Positions 35,328-43,625 of a DNA stretch of 64,000 bases are shown piece by piece (position 1 is the stretch's first letter; each line of letters opens with the position of its first letter). Under the pieces are notes generated by a model. The model was given only the letters and a program-made list of their open reading frames with translations. It was not told the DNA's origin and did not search any database. This stretch comes from Oscillospiraceae bacterium. Lineage in GTDB: Bacteria > Bacillota > Clostridia > Oscillospirales > Ruminococcaceae. The position numbers and the translations under genes were made by a program. The stretch is taken from positions 55,684-119,683 of the forward strand of contig JAJQGB010000016.1 of NCBI GenBank assembly GCA_021200775.1, given 5' to 3'.

Positions 35328-35567
35328 ATGGGACGCAAGAAACTATCCCCCGAAGTTCGCCTTGCCCGGGAGAAAGCTCGCCGCCACGCCAGTAAAAAGC
35401 GCTATTACGCCAAGACCGCAAATCTCTACTCCCGCCATCCGTGGACGCCCGAGGAAGAGAAGCTGGTTTTGGAGCACTCCATCCCCGACAGCGAGCTCTC
35501 CCAGAAAATCGGTCGCTCCATAAAAGGCATCCAGGAAAAGCGCCGTCGACTGAAAAAGAAAGCATGA
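35328..35567 (+). CDS. Small SANT/Myb-like DNA-binding protein
   Basis: The 79-residue, highly basic protein has an N-terminal KKLSPEVRLAREKARRHASKKRYY segment and a C-terminal HPWTPEEEKLVLEHSIPDSELSQKIGRSIKGIQEKRRRL that fits a SANT/Myb-like helix-turn-helix. Its ATG lies one base after the lipoprotein stop and no strong ribosome binding site is seen, so translation is probably coupled. Similar small proteins occur in phages and mobile regions. Role unknown. Confidence 0.75.
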   Translation: MGRKKLSPEVRLAREKARRHASKKRYYAKTANLYSRHPWTPEEEKLVLEHSIPDSELSQKIGRSIKGIQEKRRRLKKKA

Positions 35568-35572
35568 ATAAC

Positions 35573-35613
35573 AAGCCCCGCCGGCACTCAATTGCGAGCA
35601 CCGGCGGGCTTTT
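35573..35613 (+). terminator. Terminator between convergent genes
   Basis: AAGCCCCGCCGG pairs with CCGGCGGGCTT (one bulge) around a 17-nt loop, followed by TTTT. It may also stop the minus-strand esterase transcript. Confidence 0.75.
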
Positions 35614-35636
35614 AGTGGAAGGAAGGAGATGTCTGA

Positions 35637-37985
35637 TTAATTGTTATTGAACAGCGGTTCGAGAACGTCTCTGTACTCTTCAAGTATTTCCAGGAGATAG
35701 ACGTCCCAGTGCCTTGCGTCCTGTTCGGTGTTGCCGAAGACGTAGTCCTCCTGACCGTAGTCGATTACGTCGAAGCCGGGCATTGCCTTGCTGGCGCCGT
35801 TAGTTCTGTAGGCTACAGCGTCTGCCAGGCTGAACGTAACCGTTCCGTCGTCGTTAAGGGTGACCCAAGAGCTCAGGTCGGTGCCACTGTCAGTTGTCGA
35901 ACTGCCGTTGGTGGTCTGCGGTTCAGCTTCGGCTTTCTCAGTTGTCGTGCCACTGACGTATTCGCCGTACATCATGTCAACATAGAGCGCAAACGAGTCG
36001 CCGAGGATTTCCGACGGAACATGTCCACCGTCCCACTGCCACTCAATGTTGCAGTCGATTCCGGCATTGAGCATAGCAATCTGAAGGTTGAGGGAGTTGA
36101 ACATCGAGATGTCGCCCTCAGAAGCGCCGCAAAGGATTCTGACCCAGGTCGGATTCTCTGTATCGTCATCGCCGATGTAGTTGAGTGGATTGTAGAGGGA
36201 AACGATGTTGTTTCCGTACTTGTCGCCTGCGAGAATCGACTCTATATCCGCCTCGTATGCTTCGAGCATCTCATCATATGAGGAGTAGTTCGCAGAATCT
36301 TTACTTCCGGAAGCAGATTGAGTAGACCCAGCGTCGGGAGTTCCGACGACCATCTCGTCGCCCGAGCCTTCTGTACCTGCCGCACTTATGTCAATATCGC
36401 CGATTTCTCCATTGGGGAGATTTCCGCCGGCAACGTCTCCGATTTCTTCGTCAGGTAAATTTCCGCCGGCAATGTCGCCGGAGATATCTCCACGACCTCC
36501 AGTCATGCCGCCCATTTCTTCTCTTTCGCCTGTTTCGCTGTCTCTATCCACAAAATCCAGCGCACCGTTCATTCCGCTTGGAAGTCCGCCCATCGAGCCG
36601 GTTGAGCTCGATTTTGAATATCTGCCTTTGATGAAAGCTTCTGCCTTGTCAGCTGAAGTCATCGCCGCAACCTCTTCGTCCGAAAGGGCATTGCCGTCAG
36701 AATCGAACCATGTCCAGCCGTCAGCATAGTCGAGGTTTTCAAGATACCACTGTAAATTCTCGGTGAACTCAGCAAGATACAAATCGAGGTAAGTCCCGTG
36801 ATAGCCGTTTGTCTCGGGATATTCATCCGGATCGCACTCTATAGTGAGAGCAATCGTAGAATTCAGCTCGCCGTCGCCATCGAGGTCAAAGCCAACCGCA
36901 TTCTCTTCAACTGTCAGGTTCTGCCCGTTGATATATTCCATATATGCTTCCGAGAGATAAGCCGCCAACTGCTTCTGGAATGAGCTTCCGAAGTCATATG
37001 TGGTGTCCATATAGTACTCAAAAGCGAGTGCCATATCCGCTTCATAAAGGGAAGTAATCGCACTGTATGCTATACATCCCCAGGCGCCGTCCGACAAAGA
37101 AACCTCTTCGCCGTTGATGGTGACGGTGGTGGTGTAGGTTCCGTCGTCACAGAGGTAGCATCCGACTGCTCCGACAGCTTCCTGATAGGGATAGAAGTCC
37201 GAATTGTTTGAAGTTGCCGCAAACATCGTGGCATGAGCTCCGCCGCCAGAACCGCCGGTCGAAACGAAGTAGTCAACACTTCCGGGAAGATTGCCTAAAA
37301 GTATATTGTACTTCACGAATCTTGCCGCCGCCTTCTGGTCTGCAAGGCAGGAGGGAGCGTCGCCGGTATAGTAGGTGTTGCCGTCTTCGTCGGTGGCAGT
37401 GTCCTGCTTTCCTCTGTTGCCGCAAGCTACGTTGATATAGCCTTCTTCGGCATAGGTCGAGGAAGCAAGCGTGTTCGTCGAATTGCCATATCCCGCCGCA
37501 CCGGTGTTCAAGATAACCGGAGCAGTGCTTGCAGTGTAAACCTGTCCGTTGGTGCTGGTAATTTCTGCATCATAGTCGATGACGAGAGTGCCGTTTACCG
37601 GTTCTGAATAGTTTTCAGCCGTAACGTCGGCAGTGCCGTCGCCGTCGGTGTCGATACCGGTGACGTAAGCCGCCGGAACGCAGACCGAAACGCCTTCCTC
37701 GTCCTCAATTTCAGGATAAGCCACCGCCGAAACGATAGACATAACCCACGAGTTCGTCTGATAAGTCCAAGTGTAATCGGTGTTATTCGCCAGATTCAAC
37801 GTGTATTCAATATATTCCTTGTCCGACACAACAGTCGCCTCCGATGAAGTTTCCTGAGTCTCTGTTTCTGCAGTGTTTTCGGTTGCTTCGGCATCGGTAG
37901 ATTCAGTTGAACTGCTACCGCAACCGACCAGCGTCAGTATCATGCAAAGACATGTGACTATGGAGATAATTTTCTTACACTTCAT
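35637..37985 (-). CDS. Large alpha/beta-hydrolase lipoprotein (tannase/feruloyl-esterase-like)
   Basis: The start at 37985 gives a lipoprotein signal with LVGC (Cys22) and AAGGGTG upstream. The 782-residue protein has an N-terminal beta domain, the nucleophile motif STGGSGGGAH with S246, a long Gly/Met/acidic insert around residues 450-570 (repeated GNLPDEEIGD-type units), and a C-terminal RILCGASEGD...WQWDGGHVPSE with candidate catalytic Asp and His. This order fits subtype B tannase-like esterases. Substrate may be a feruloylated or galloylated plant ester; not determined from sequence. Confidence 0.72.
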   Translation of the reverse strand: MKCKKIISIVTCLCMILTLVGCGSSSTESTDAEATENTAETETQETSSEATVVSDKEYIEYTLNLANNTDYTWTYQTNSWVMSIVSAVAYPEIEDEEGVSVCVPAAYVTGIDTDGDGTADVTAENYSEPVNGTLVIDYDAEITSTNGQVYTASTAPVILNTGAAGYGNSTNTLASSTYAEEGYINVACGNRGKQDTATDEDGNTYYTGDAPSCLADQKAAARFVKYNILLGNLPGSVDYFVSTGGSGGGAHATMFAATSNNSDFYPYQEAVGAVGCYLCDDGTYTTTVTINGEEVSLSDGAWGCIAYSAITSLYEADMALAFEYYMDTTYDFGSSFQKQLAAYLSEAYMEYINGQNLTVEENAVGFDLDGDGELNSTIALTIECDPDEYPETNGYHGTYLDLYLAEFTENLQWYLENLDYADGWTWFDSDGNALSDEEVAAMTSADKAEAFIKGRYSKSSSTGSMGGLPSGMNGALDFVDRDSETGEREEMGGMTGGRGDISGDIAGGNLPDEEIGDVAGGNLPNGEIGDIDISAAGTEGSGDEMVVGTPDAGSTQSASGSKDSANYSSYDEMLEAYEADIESILAGDKYGNNIVSLYNPLNYIGDDDTENPTWVRILCGASEGDISMFNSLNLQIAMLNAGIDCNIEWQWDGGHVPSEILGDSFALYVDMMYGEYVSGTTTEKAEAEPQTTNGSSTTDSGTDLSSWVTLNDDGTVTFSLADAVAYRTNGASKAMPGFDVIDYGQEDYVFGNTEQDARHWDVYLLEILEEYRDVLEPLFNNN

Positions 37986-38080
37986 TATATCACCCTTCTT
38001 CAAAAAAGTAAATTCTATTTTATTATTTTGCTCTCTGAAACTTAAGCCAGCTTTAAGGATTTTGTGAAAGTTAAGTGAAA

Positions 38081-38112
38081 GCCGCCCACTCACAAGAGCA
38101 GGCGGTTTTTAG
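38081..38112 (+). terminator. Hairpin between two minus-strand lipoprotein genes
   Basis: CCGCC (38082-38086) pairs with GGCGG (38101-38105), followed on the plus strand by TTTTT. No plus-strand gene precedes it; on the minus strand the T-run is weak. It probably acts as an imperfect terminator after the acidic lipoprotein gene. Confidence 0.4.
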
Positions 38113-38132
38113 TATAGGAGAATTATCGGGGT

Positions 38133-38522
38133 TTACTCTTCTGTCTCTTCAGAATCCGCAGATTCTTCGGTTTCTGTGTCCTCAGCTTCAGCGTCCTCAG
38201 TGGTTGATTCCTCTTCGCTGTCCGAATCAGTTGCTACAGCATCTTCAGATTCTTCAGCTTCTGTGGTTTCATCCTCAGTAGCCTCAGCGTCCGCTGATTC
38301 TTCATCTTCGGTAGCGTCGGTATCTTCGGCAGTGCCATCGTCGGTTGACTCTTCGTCGTCGACTGTAACCTCGTCTTCTGTTTCTTCCGCTTCTGTCTCA
38401 GCTGTGGTCGCCGCAGTGGTGGTTTCGGCTTCGTCGTCAGTATCATCACCTGAAGTACATCCTACAAGCATCACCATCAGCGACAGGCTCATGAGTATTG
38501 CCAAAAATCTTTTGAGTTTCAT
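38133..38522 (-). CDS. Acidic low-complexity lipoprotein
   Basis: The start at 38522 is chosen for CTAAGGAGG and the signal MKLKRFLAILMSLSLMVMLVGC (Cys22 by count). The remaining about 107 residues are almost only Glu, Asp, Thr, Ser and Ala, without any folded domain or terminal motif. The same type of segment links anchor to enzyme in neighbouring lipoproteins, but here nothing follows it. It may be an anionic surface polymer-like stalk. It lies between the GH43 and the esterase on the same strand. Confidence 0.75.
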   Translation of the reverse strand: MKLKRFLAILMSLSLMVMLVGCTSGDDTDDEAETTTAATTAETEAEETEDEVTVDDEESTDDGTAEDTDATEDEESADAEATEDETTEAEESEDAVATDSDSEEESTTEDAEAEDTETEESADSEETEE

Positions 38523-38632
38523 ATTTGCGTTCCTCCTTAGGAAGTTTATGCGCACATTATACTCGCGGATTTTTAAAACTGCATTAAGCCAATAGAAAAG
38601 CCTTGTGAAACGTCTGAGAAAGAAATTATGTC

Positions 38633-40234
38633 CTATTTGATAACGAGCTTCGTTTTTATACACATTAAGTCGGGTTTCACATCAATTTCTTCTGTCATGT
38701 CGAGTACCGGCTCGCCGTAGACATTGAAGTGAACTCTTCTTATTCCACTTGAACGTGGACCGTCGACGCCCGGTCGGGCATGATATGTGTTGAAGACGTG
38801 CCCGTCTTTATCTTTGACATATGCGTTGTGCCCGGTTCCGAATTCGCCCGGAACGCTTCGTGAAGTGAGCAGGGGATAGTTCATCTTTTGCCAGCTTTTC
38901 GGGTCGAGCGGATTTTTGCCCTTGTCTAAAATCAGTGCCGAAACGACATAGGTTGAGTCGACAGCCGCACTCGAAAATGTGAGCCAGAGCTTGTCTCCCA
39001 GATTCAAGGCAAACGGTCCTTCGTCAACAAACGTGTGGTTGTTCGCCCAGCCGTAGTCCGGCTTCGATATTATCACCGGCTCAGAAAGAAGCCTTGTTGG
39101 TTCATCGGGGTCGAGCTCCGCAAAATAGAGCCATGCGCCCAAATCCTTCGGCAGAAACTCCCTCTGCGACCATGCGACATAGTATTTTCCTTCCCATTCA
39201 AACTCGGTCATATCAAGCGTGATGGTTTTTCCTGCTTCGGCAAGGTCGCTCCCGTCGGCTTTCGTGACTCTTTTTGGACGAGACCAGTCATCCCGGTTCA
39301 TCGGGTCGCCGCCCTCACGCAATTCCATCACGTGGCTTTCTTCCTTAAAGAACTCTCCCGGCGTGCAGGCATGGAAGATGTAAAGCCTTCCCTTGATTTC
39401 GTGAAACTCCGGCGCCCAGAGAAGCCCTCCGATTCCTTCGTAGGTCTCGGAGTCGAGCAGTAAAACCTCCTCCGCCGTCACCAGCTCAGGAATACTTTTT
39501 GCCTTCCTTATATAAAGGGTATGGTTCCCATCGGCATCGTTAGTCGCAATATAATAATAGTTCCCGTCCCAGAAGGTGACGCACGGGTCGGCACGGTTGA
39601 CAGCCACCGGAAACTCAAAGTGCTCCTGATGAATCCTGCCCTCAATCTCATATTCGCCACTTCGGGAGAAATCGACACCGCCTAAATCCCAGTCAACCCG
39701 TTTCATGTCCGTCGACCCGTCGCTATAGACAGCCTTCGCCCGGATTTCGTCGAGCTCTTCTTTTGAAGAAACCGCAATTTCCTCCGGAAACTCAATAGCG
39801 ATATTTTCCGGCGTCGTGAGTGTGTTGACAAGCCTTTCGGCAATTTCGTCCGGAATCTCGATTGTATCACTCATATCGAAGTCGCCGATATGCCCGTAGA
39901 GCTTATCCTTCTGCCCGAGCTCCTCGTACCATAGAAAATCCCGTGTCCTCGCCAAAAGAACCGTTCCGTCGCCACATCCGTCCGCCTCTGTTCTTACCGC
40001 CGAGATAAGATAGCTCCCGTCGTCCATACTCATAGCCTTCGGTTCCTTCAGCGACTTCGCCGTTAAAGACCCATCCGGATTCTCCACAGCCTTAGCAAAG
40101 AACACTCCGCTGTTGTGGTTGAGCGCCTTGAACTCCTCGCCATTCCAAATGGCAATATGCATACTGTAAGCCAGCTTAGCATCATAAATCGCCGTATCCA
40201 TCGGCTCCCGGGTATATAATCGTATCTTCTTCAT
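38633..40234 (-). CDS. GH43-family glycosidase with Ig-like insert, intracellular
   Basis: The 533-residue protein starts at 40234 with GGAGG at good spacing and has no signal peptide, so it is cytoplasmic. Residues about 1-125 form a beta-rich region, 140-205 a Big_4-like Ig domain (IAIEFPEEIAV...DWDLGG), and the catalytic five-bladed propeller follows: catalytic base D216 in RADPCVTFWDGNYYY, LLWAPEFH, and general acid Glu in TFVDEGPF. GH43 enzymes are arabinofuranosidases or beta-xylosidases; it would act on imported xylan oligosaccharides. No transporter is adjacent. Confidence 0.87.
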   Translation of the reverse strand: MKKIRLYTREPMDTAIYDAKLAYSMHIAIWNGEEFKALNHNSGVFFAKAVENPDGSLTAKSLKEPKAMSMDDGSYLISAVRTEADGCGDGTVLLARTRDFLWYEELGQKDKLYGHIGDFDMSDTIEIPDEIAERLVNTLTTPENIAIEFPEEIAVSSKEELDEIRAKAVYSDGSTDMKRVDWDLGGVDFSRSGEYEIEGRIHQEHFEFPVAVNRADPCVTFWDGNYYYIATNDADGNHTLYIRKAKSIPELVTAEEVLLLDSETYEGIGGLLWAPEFHEIKGRLYIFHACTPGEFFKEESHVMELREGGDPMNRDDWSRPKRVTKADGSDLAEAGKTITLDMTEFEWEGKYYVAWSQREFLPKDLGAWLYFAELDPDEPTRLLSEPVIISKPDYGWANNHTFVDEGPFALNLGDKLWLTFSSAAVDSTYVVSALILDKGKNPLDPKSWQKMNYPLLTSRSVPGEFGTGHNAYVKDKDGHVFNTYHARPGVDGPRSSGIRRVHFNVYGEPVLDMTEEIDVKPDLMCIKTKLVIK

Positions 40235-40460
40235 ATCAAAACCTCCAAGCATTAATACTACCTTTAGAATACACTATTTCGGACGATTTTGCAATGATTT
40301 ATGGTGAGAGATGGGTTGATTTATTGTAAGGGACGCTCACCAATCCAACATTCTATAGGACTGGATATACAGTTATCTTCGCTAACTGCCCGCCCGAAGC
40401 CCTCTAGCAATCCGAAGTGGATTTTCCGATTTAAATCAATAAAAATATTTCAAAAACCTC

Positions 40461-40489
40461 TTGACAAACGGTTTGTAACCGTATATAAT
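40461..40489 (+). promoter_or_regulatory. aro operon promoter with operator in the spacer
   Basis: TTGACA (40461-40466), 17 nt, TATAAT (40484-40489). The spacer contains the perfect inverted repeat ACGGTT-TGT-AACCGT (40468-40482), a likely repressor site. The preceding stretch 40235-40460 holds no gene and no other feature that I can support. Confidence 0.88.
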
Positions 40490-40544
40490 CTATAAGGATG
40501 AACGAGGAATCGTTCTAAAATAGTATTTTACGGAGAGTTGCACG

Positions 40545-40616
40545 ATGTCAAAACGAATTGCCGGTTTGTCCGGTGTTATCTGCTTTGCATATTATTATTA
40601 CTTTACCATGCGCTAA
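40545..40616 (+). CDS. Tyr/Phe-rich leader peptide of the aro operon
   Basis: A 23-codon frame (ATG 40545, TAA 40614) follows CGGAGAG and includes FAYYYYF, that is four consecutive Tyr codons flanked by Phe. It lies between a strong promoter and an intrinsic terminator upstream of DAHP synthase. A hairpin ACTTTACC/GGTAAAGT (40600-40632) starts inside the last Tyr/Phe codons. Ribosome stalling at Tyr or Phe codons would disrupt it, as in classical attenuation. No annotation pipeline would report a frame this short. Confidence 0.8.
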   Translation: MSKRIAGLSGVICFAYYYYFTMR

Positions 40617-40694
40617 TCCCCCAAGGTAAAGTGATTTGTGTTGCAACAAAAAGTTTTGTTTATCAGCTGCACAGGTTACTTGTGCAGCTTTTTT
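40600..40694 (+). terminator. Attenuator: pause hairpin and intrinsic terminator
   Basis: Hairpin 1:2 is ACTTTACC (40600-40607) with GGTAAAGT (40625-40632). The terminator is AGCTGCACA (40665-40673) with TGTGCAGCT (40681-40689), a perfect 9-bp stem, followed by TTTTTT. The 40633-40664 region between (TGTGTTGCA) could pair with the 5' arm of the terminator as antiterminator, although this pairing is imperfect. Confidence 0.82.
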
Positions 40695-40752
40695 GTGAAA
40701 CTGCTAAAGTTCCCGGCAGACTTCTTTCCGACAAAAAGAAAGGACAATTATT

Positions 40753-41757
40753 ATGGTAGTAGCATTAAAGAAGAATGTATCAGAAGAAAAGCGCGACCAG
40801 CTTATCGAATGGCTTGGCGGAATGGGCATCAAGGTCCATATTTCCGAGGGCGAATTCACAACGGTTTTGGGTCTAATCGGCGACACAACAAAGGTCGATA
40901 AGGATTTGATAGAGAGCCTTGACATCGTCGACTCTGTTACCCGGGTTACCGAGTCCTTCAAGTGCTGTAACCGCAAGTTCCACCCCGACGACACCGTTAT
41001 CGATGTTAAGGGTGTAAAAATCGGCGGCGGCAACTTCTGCATGATAGCCGGTCCTTGCTCTGTTGAGAATGAAGACCAGATTGTTGCAGTTGCAAAGGCA
41101 GTCAAGGCGGCAGGCGCAAACATGCTAAGAGGCGGCGCCTTCAAGCCAAGAACTTCTCCTTATGATTTCCAGGGTCTCCATGCAAGAGGCTTGGAGCTTC
41201 TGAAGATTGCCCGTGAGGAAACCGGTCTTCCCATTGTAACCGAAATCATGAGCACCAATGACCTTGATTTGTTTGAAGACGTCGACGTTTTGCAGGTTGG
41301 TGCCAGAAATATGCAGAACTTTGAAATGCTCAAAGAGCTCGGCAAGACCGACAAGCCGATTCTCTTAAAGCGTGGTCTTGCAAATACCCTCAAAGAGCTT
41401 CTCATGAGTGCTGAATATATCATGGCTTCCGGCAACGAGAAGGTTATCCTCTGCGAAAGAGGAATCAGAACTTACAGCGACTATACGAGAAACACGATGG
41501 ACATCTCTGCAATCCCGATGCTCCACGAGCTTTCTCACCTTCCCGTAATCGCCGACCCGAGCCATGCTACCGGAATGGCAAGACTCGTTCCTCCTATGGC
41601 AATGGCGGCAACTGCGGCAGGAGCCGACGGTCTCATCATCGAGGTTCATAACGACCCGATGCACGCTCTCTGCGACGGTGCACAGTCGCTTCGTCCCGAA
41701 GAGTACGAAAAATTAGCAAAGAAAATCACCGCTGTCAGGGAGGCATCACTCGGATGA
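40753..41757 (+). CDS. aroF: 3-deoxy-7-phosphoheptulonate (DAHP) synthase
   Basis: This enzyme joins phosphoenolpyruvate and erythrose 4-phosphate, the first step of the shikimate pathway. The 334-residue protein has an N-terminal ferredoxin-like regulatory domain (about 1-70) as in Thermotoga-type enzymes, then a TIM barrel with [26 protein letters not shown] and DPSHATG. The N-terminal domain is known to mediate Tyr/Phe feedback in this subfamily. It is the first structural gene after the attenuator; tyrA overlaps its stop by 4 nt. Confidence 0.95.
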   Translation: MVVALKKNVSEEKRDQLIEWLGGMGIKVHISEGEFTTVLGLIGDTTKVDKDLIESLDIVDSVTRVTESFKCCNRKFHPDDTVIDVKGVKIGGGNFCMIAGPCSVENEDQIVAVAKAVKAAGANMLRGGAFKPRTSPYDFQGLHARGLELLKIAREETGLPIVTEIMSTNDLDLFEDVDVLQVGARNMQNFEMLKELGKTDKPILLKRGLANTLKELLMSAEYIMASGNEKVILCERGIRTYSDYTRNTMDISAIPMLHELSHLPVIADPSHATGMARLVPPMAMAATAAGADGLIIEVHNDPMHALCDGAQSLRPEEYEKLAKKITAVREASLG

Positions 41758-42587
41758 TTGCCGGAATCGTGGGCTTGGGGCTTATAGGAGCCTCGTTTGC
41801 CAAGGCTTATAAGACCGCCGGGCACACTGTCCTCGGCTGGAACAGAAGTAAATCGGCTCTTGACTACCTGAAACTCGCGGGAGATGTCGACGATGAGTTG
41901 ACTATGGATAGACTTCATGAGTGCGACATAGTCATCATCTCTGTCTATCCCGATGCCTGTATTGAGTATCTTGAAAAAGCCGCACCCTATTTCGGCTCGA
42001 AGCCGGTTGTAATCGACTGTTGCGGCACCAAGCGCAAGGTGACGGAAGTTGGCTTTAAACTTGCCGATGAATACGGTTTCACCTTCGTCGGCGGTCACCC
42101 GATGGCTGGCACCCATAATTCCGGCTACAAATACGCAAAAGCCGATATGTATAAGGGCGCACCGATGGTTCTCGTTCCGAATGGCGAACCGAGCATCAAG
42201 CTTCTGAGCCACACAAAGGAGCTATTAGCTCCTGCTGGATTCGGAAGCATCTCCGTTACAACTGCCGAAAAGCATGACGAGATGATTGCCTTCACCTCCC
42301 AGCTTGCCCACGTCGTCTCGAACGCCTATATCAAGAGCCCGACGGCAAGGGAACACAAGGGCTTCTCAGCAGGAAGCTATAAGGATATGACACGAGTCGC
42401 CTGGCTCAACCCGGAAATGTGGGCAGAGCTGTTCTTAGAGAACGGCGACAATCTTATAAAAGAGTTGGATATCTTAGTCGAAAATCTCGACCAATATCGC
42501 ACAGCGATTCGAGAAAACAACAAAGAAGAGCTTGTCAAGCTTTTAGATGACGGCAGAAAAATCAAAGCGGAGGTTGACGGAAGATGA
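41754..42587 (+). CDS. tyrA: Prephenate dehydrogenase
   Basis: TyrA oxidatively decarboxylates prephenate to hydroxyphenylpyruvate for tyrosine. The 277-residue protein has the NAD-binding GLGLIGASFAKAYK at its N-terminus, a Rossmann domain with DCCGTKR and GGHPMAGT, and a helical C-terminal domain (HVVSNAYIKS). There is no ACT domain, so feedback control would have to come from elsewhere. Start overlaps aroF and end overlaps aroB, each by 4 nt. Confidence 0.93.
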   Translation: MIAGIVGLGLIGASFAKAYKTAGHTVLGWNRSKSALDYLKLAGDVDDELTMDRLHECDIVIISVYPDACIEYLEKAAPYFGSKPVVIDCCGTKRKVTEVGFKLADEYGFTFVGGHPMAGTHNSGYKYAKADMYKGAPMVLVPNGEPSIKLLSHTKELLAPAGFGSISVTTAEKHDEMIAFTSQLAHVVSNAYIKSPTAREHKGFSAGSYKDMTRVAWLNPEMWAELFLENGDNLIKELDILVENLDQYRTAIRENNKEELVKLLDDGRKIKAEVDGR

Positions 42588-43624
42588 GTGTTGTAAATGT
42601 TACGGCATCCCGAAATTACGATGTGACCGTTTCGGACGGAATCCTTGACAGGTGCGGCGAGTTCTGCAAATCCCTTGTCAAGGGCAAAAAAGCCGTCATC
42701 GTTTCGGACGATAATGTCTACCCCATATACGGCAAGCGTGTCACGAAAAGTTTAGAGAACGAAGGCTTCTCCGTCAGCGAATTCGTCGTCCCGCACGGTG
42801 AGCGCTCAAAGAGCCTGAGCTCGTATATAAATCTCCTCGAATTCCTTTTTGAAAGCGGCGTAACGAGAAGTGACTTGCTTGTCGCTCTCGGAGGAGGAGT
42901 GGTCGGCGACCTTTGCGGCTTCGCCGCCGCAACCTATCAGCGCGGAGTCCAGTTCGTCCAGATTCCGACTACGCTTCTTGCGATGGTCGATTCATCAGTA
43001 GGCGGAAAGACTGCCGTCAATTTGGAGAACGGCAAGAACCAGGTCGGCTCCTTCTATCAGCCGTCGGCAGTCATCTGCGACCCGAAAACATTGTCGACAC
43101 TCCCGGAGGAAGAGTACCTCTGCGGCTGTGCCGAAGTTATAAAATATGCTGTCCTTTTCAGCGAGGAGTTCTTCACCCAGCTCGAAGAGACCCCAGCCAA
43201 AAACCAGCTTGAAAACGTAATCACAACCTGTGTCACAATGAAGCGTGATATCGTCAAAAAAGACGAGTTCGACACCGGCGAGCGTATGCTCCTTAATCTC
43301 GGACACACCGTCGGTCATGCAGTCGAAGGACTCAGCGGTTTCCAGACTCTCCACGGTCAGGCAGTCGCCATCGGTCTTGCAACCATCTCTCGCTCTGCCG
43401 TCAAGTATGGCTATCTTAGCGAAGCAAACTGCAACCGCATAATCTCACTTTTGGAGAAATACGGTCTCCCGACCGAAACCGAATATTCGGTTGACGACAT
43501 GTACACATTGGCGATGTCCGACAAGAAAGCATCGAGCGACACCATTACTATAGTAGTCCCGAGAAAAATCGGCTATTGCGAGCTCCTGAAGCTCCCCAAA
43601 ACAGATTTGAAAGATTGGCTTTGA
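42584..43624 (+). CDS. aroB: 3-dehydroquinate synthase
   Basis: AroB cyclises DAHP to 3-dehydroquinate using NAD and a divalent metal. The 346-residue protein has GGGVVGDLCGFAA, the PTTLLAMVDSSVGGKT signature and the metal ligands in EVIKYAV and LGHTVGHAVE. It overlaps tyrA by 4 nt and is one base from aroA, so the genes are translationally coupled. Confidence 0.96.
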   Translation: MSVVNVTASRNYDVTVSDGILDRCGEFCKSLVKGKKAVIVSDDNVYPIYGKRVTKSLENEGFSVSEFVVPHGERSKSLSSYINLLEFLFESGVTRSDLLVALGGGVVGDLCGFAAATYQRGVQFVQIPTTLLAMVDSSVGGKTAVNLENGKNQVGSFYQPSAVICDPKTLSTLPEEEYLCGCAEVIKYAVLFSEEFFTQLEETPAKNQLENVITTCVTMKRDIVKKDEFDTGERMLLNLGHTVGHAVEGLSGFQTLHGQAVAIGLATISRSAVKYGYLSEANCNRIISLLEKYGLPTETEYSVDDMYTLAMSDKKASSDTITIVVPRKIGYCELLKLPKTDLKDWL

Positions 43625-43625
43625 T

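Noticed and set aside
38176-38595. 139-residue plus-strand Ser/Val-rich frame
   Set aside because: It is the antisense shadow of the Glu/Thr-rich acidic lipoprotein; codon composition explains it.
40490-40752. T-box regulating the aro operon
   Set aside because: No T-box consensus is present, whereas a translated Tyr/Phe-rich frame and stem arrangement fit leader-peptide attenuation.
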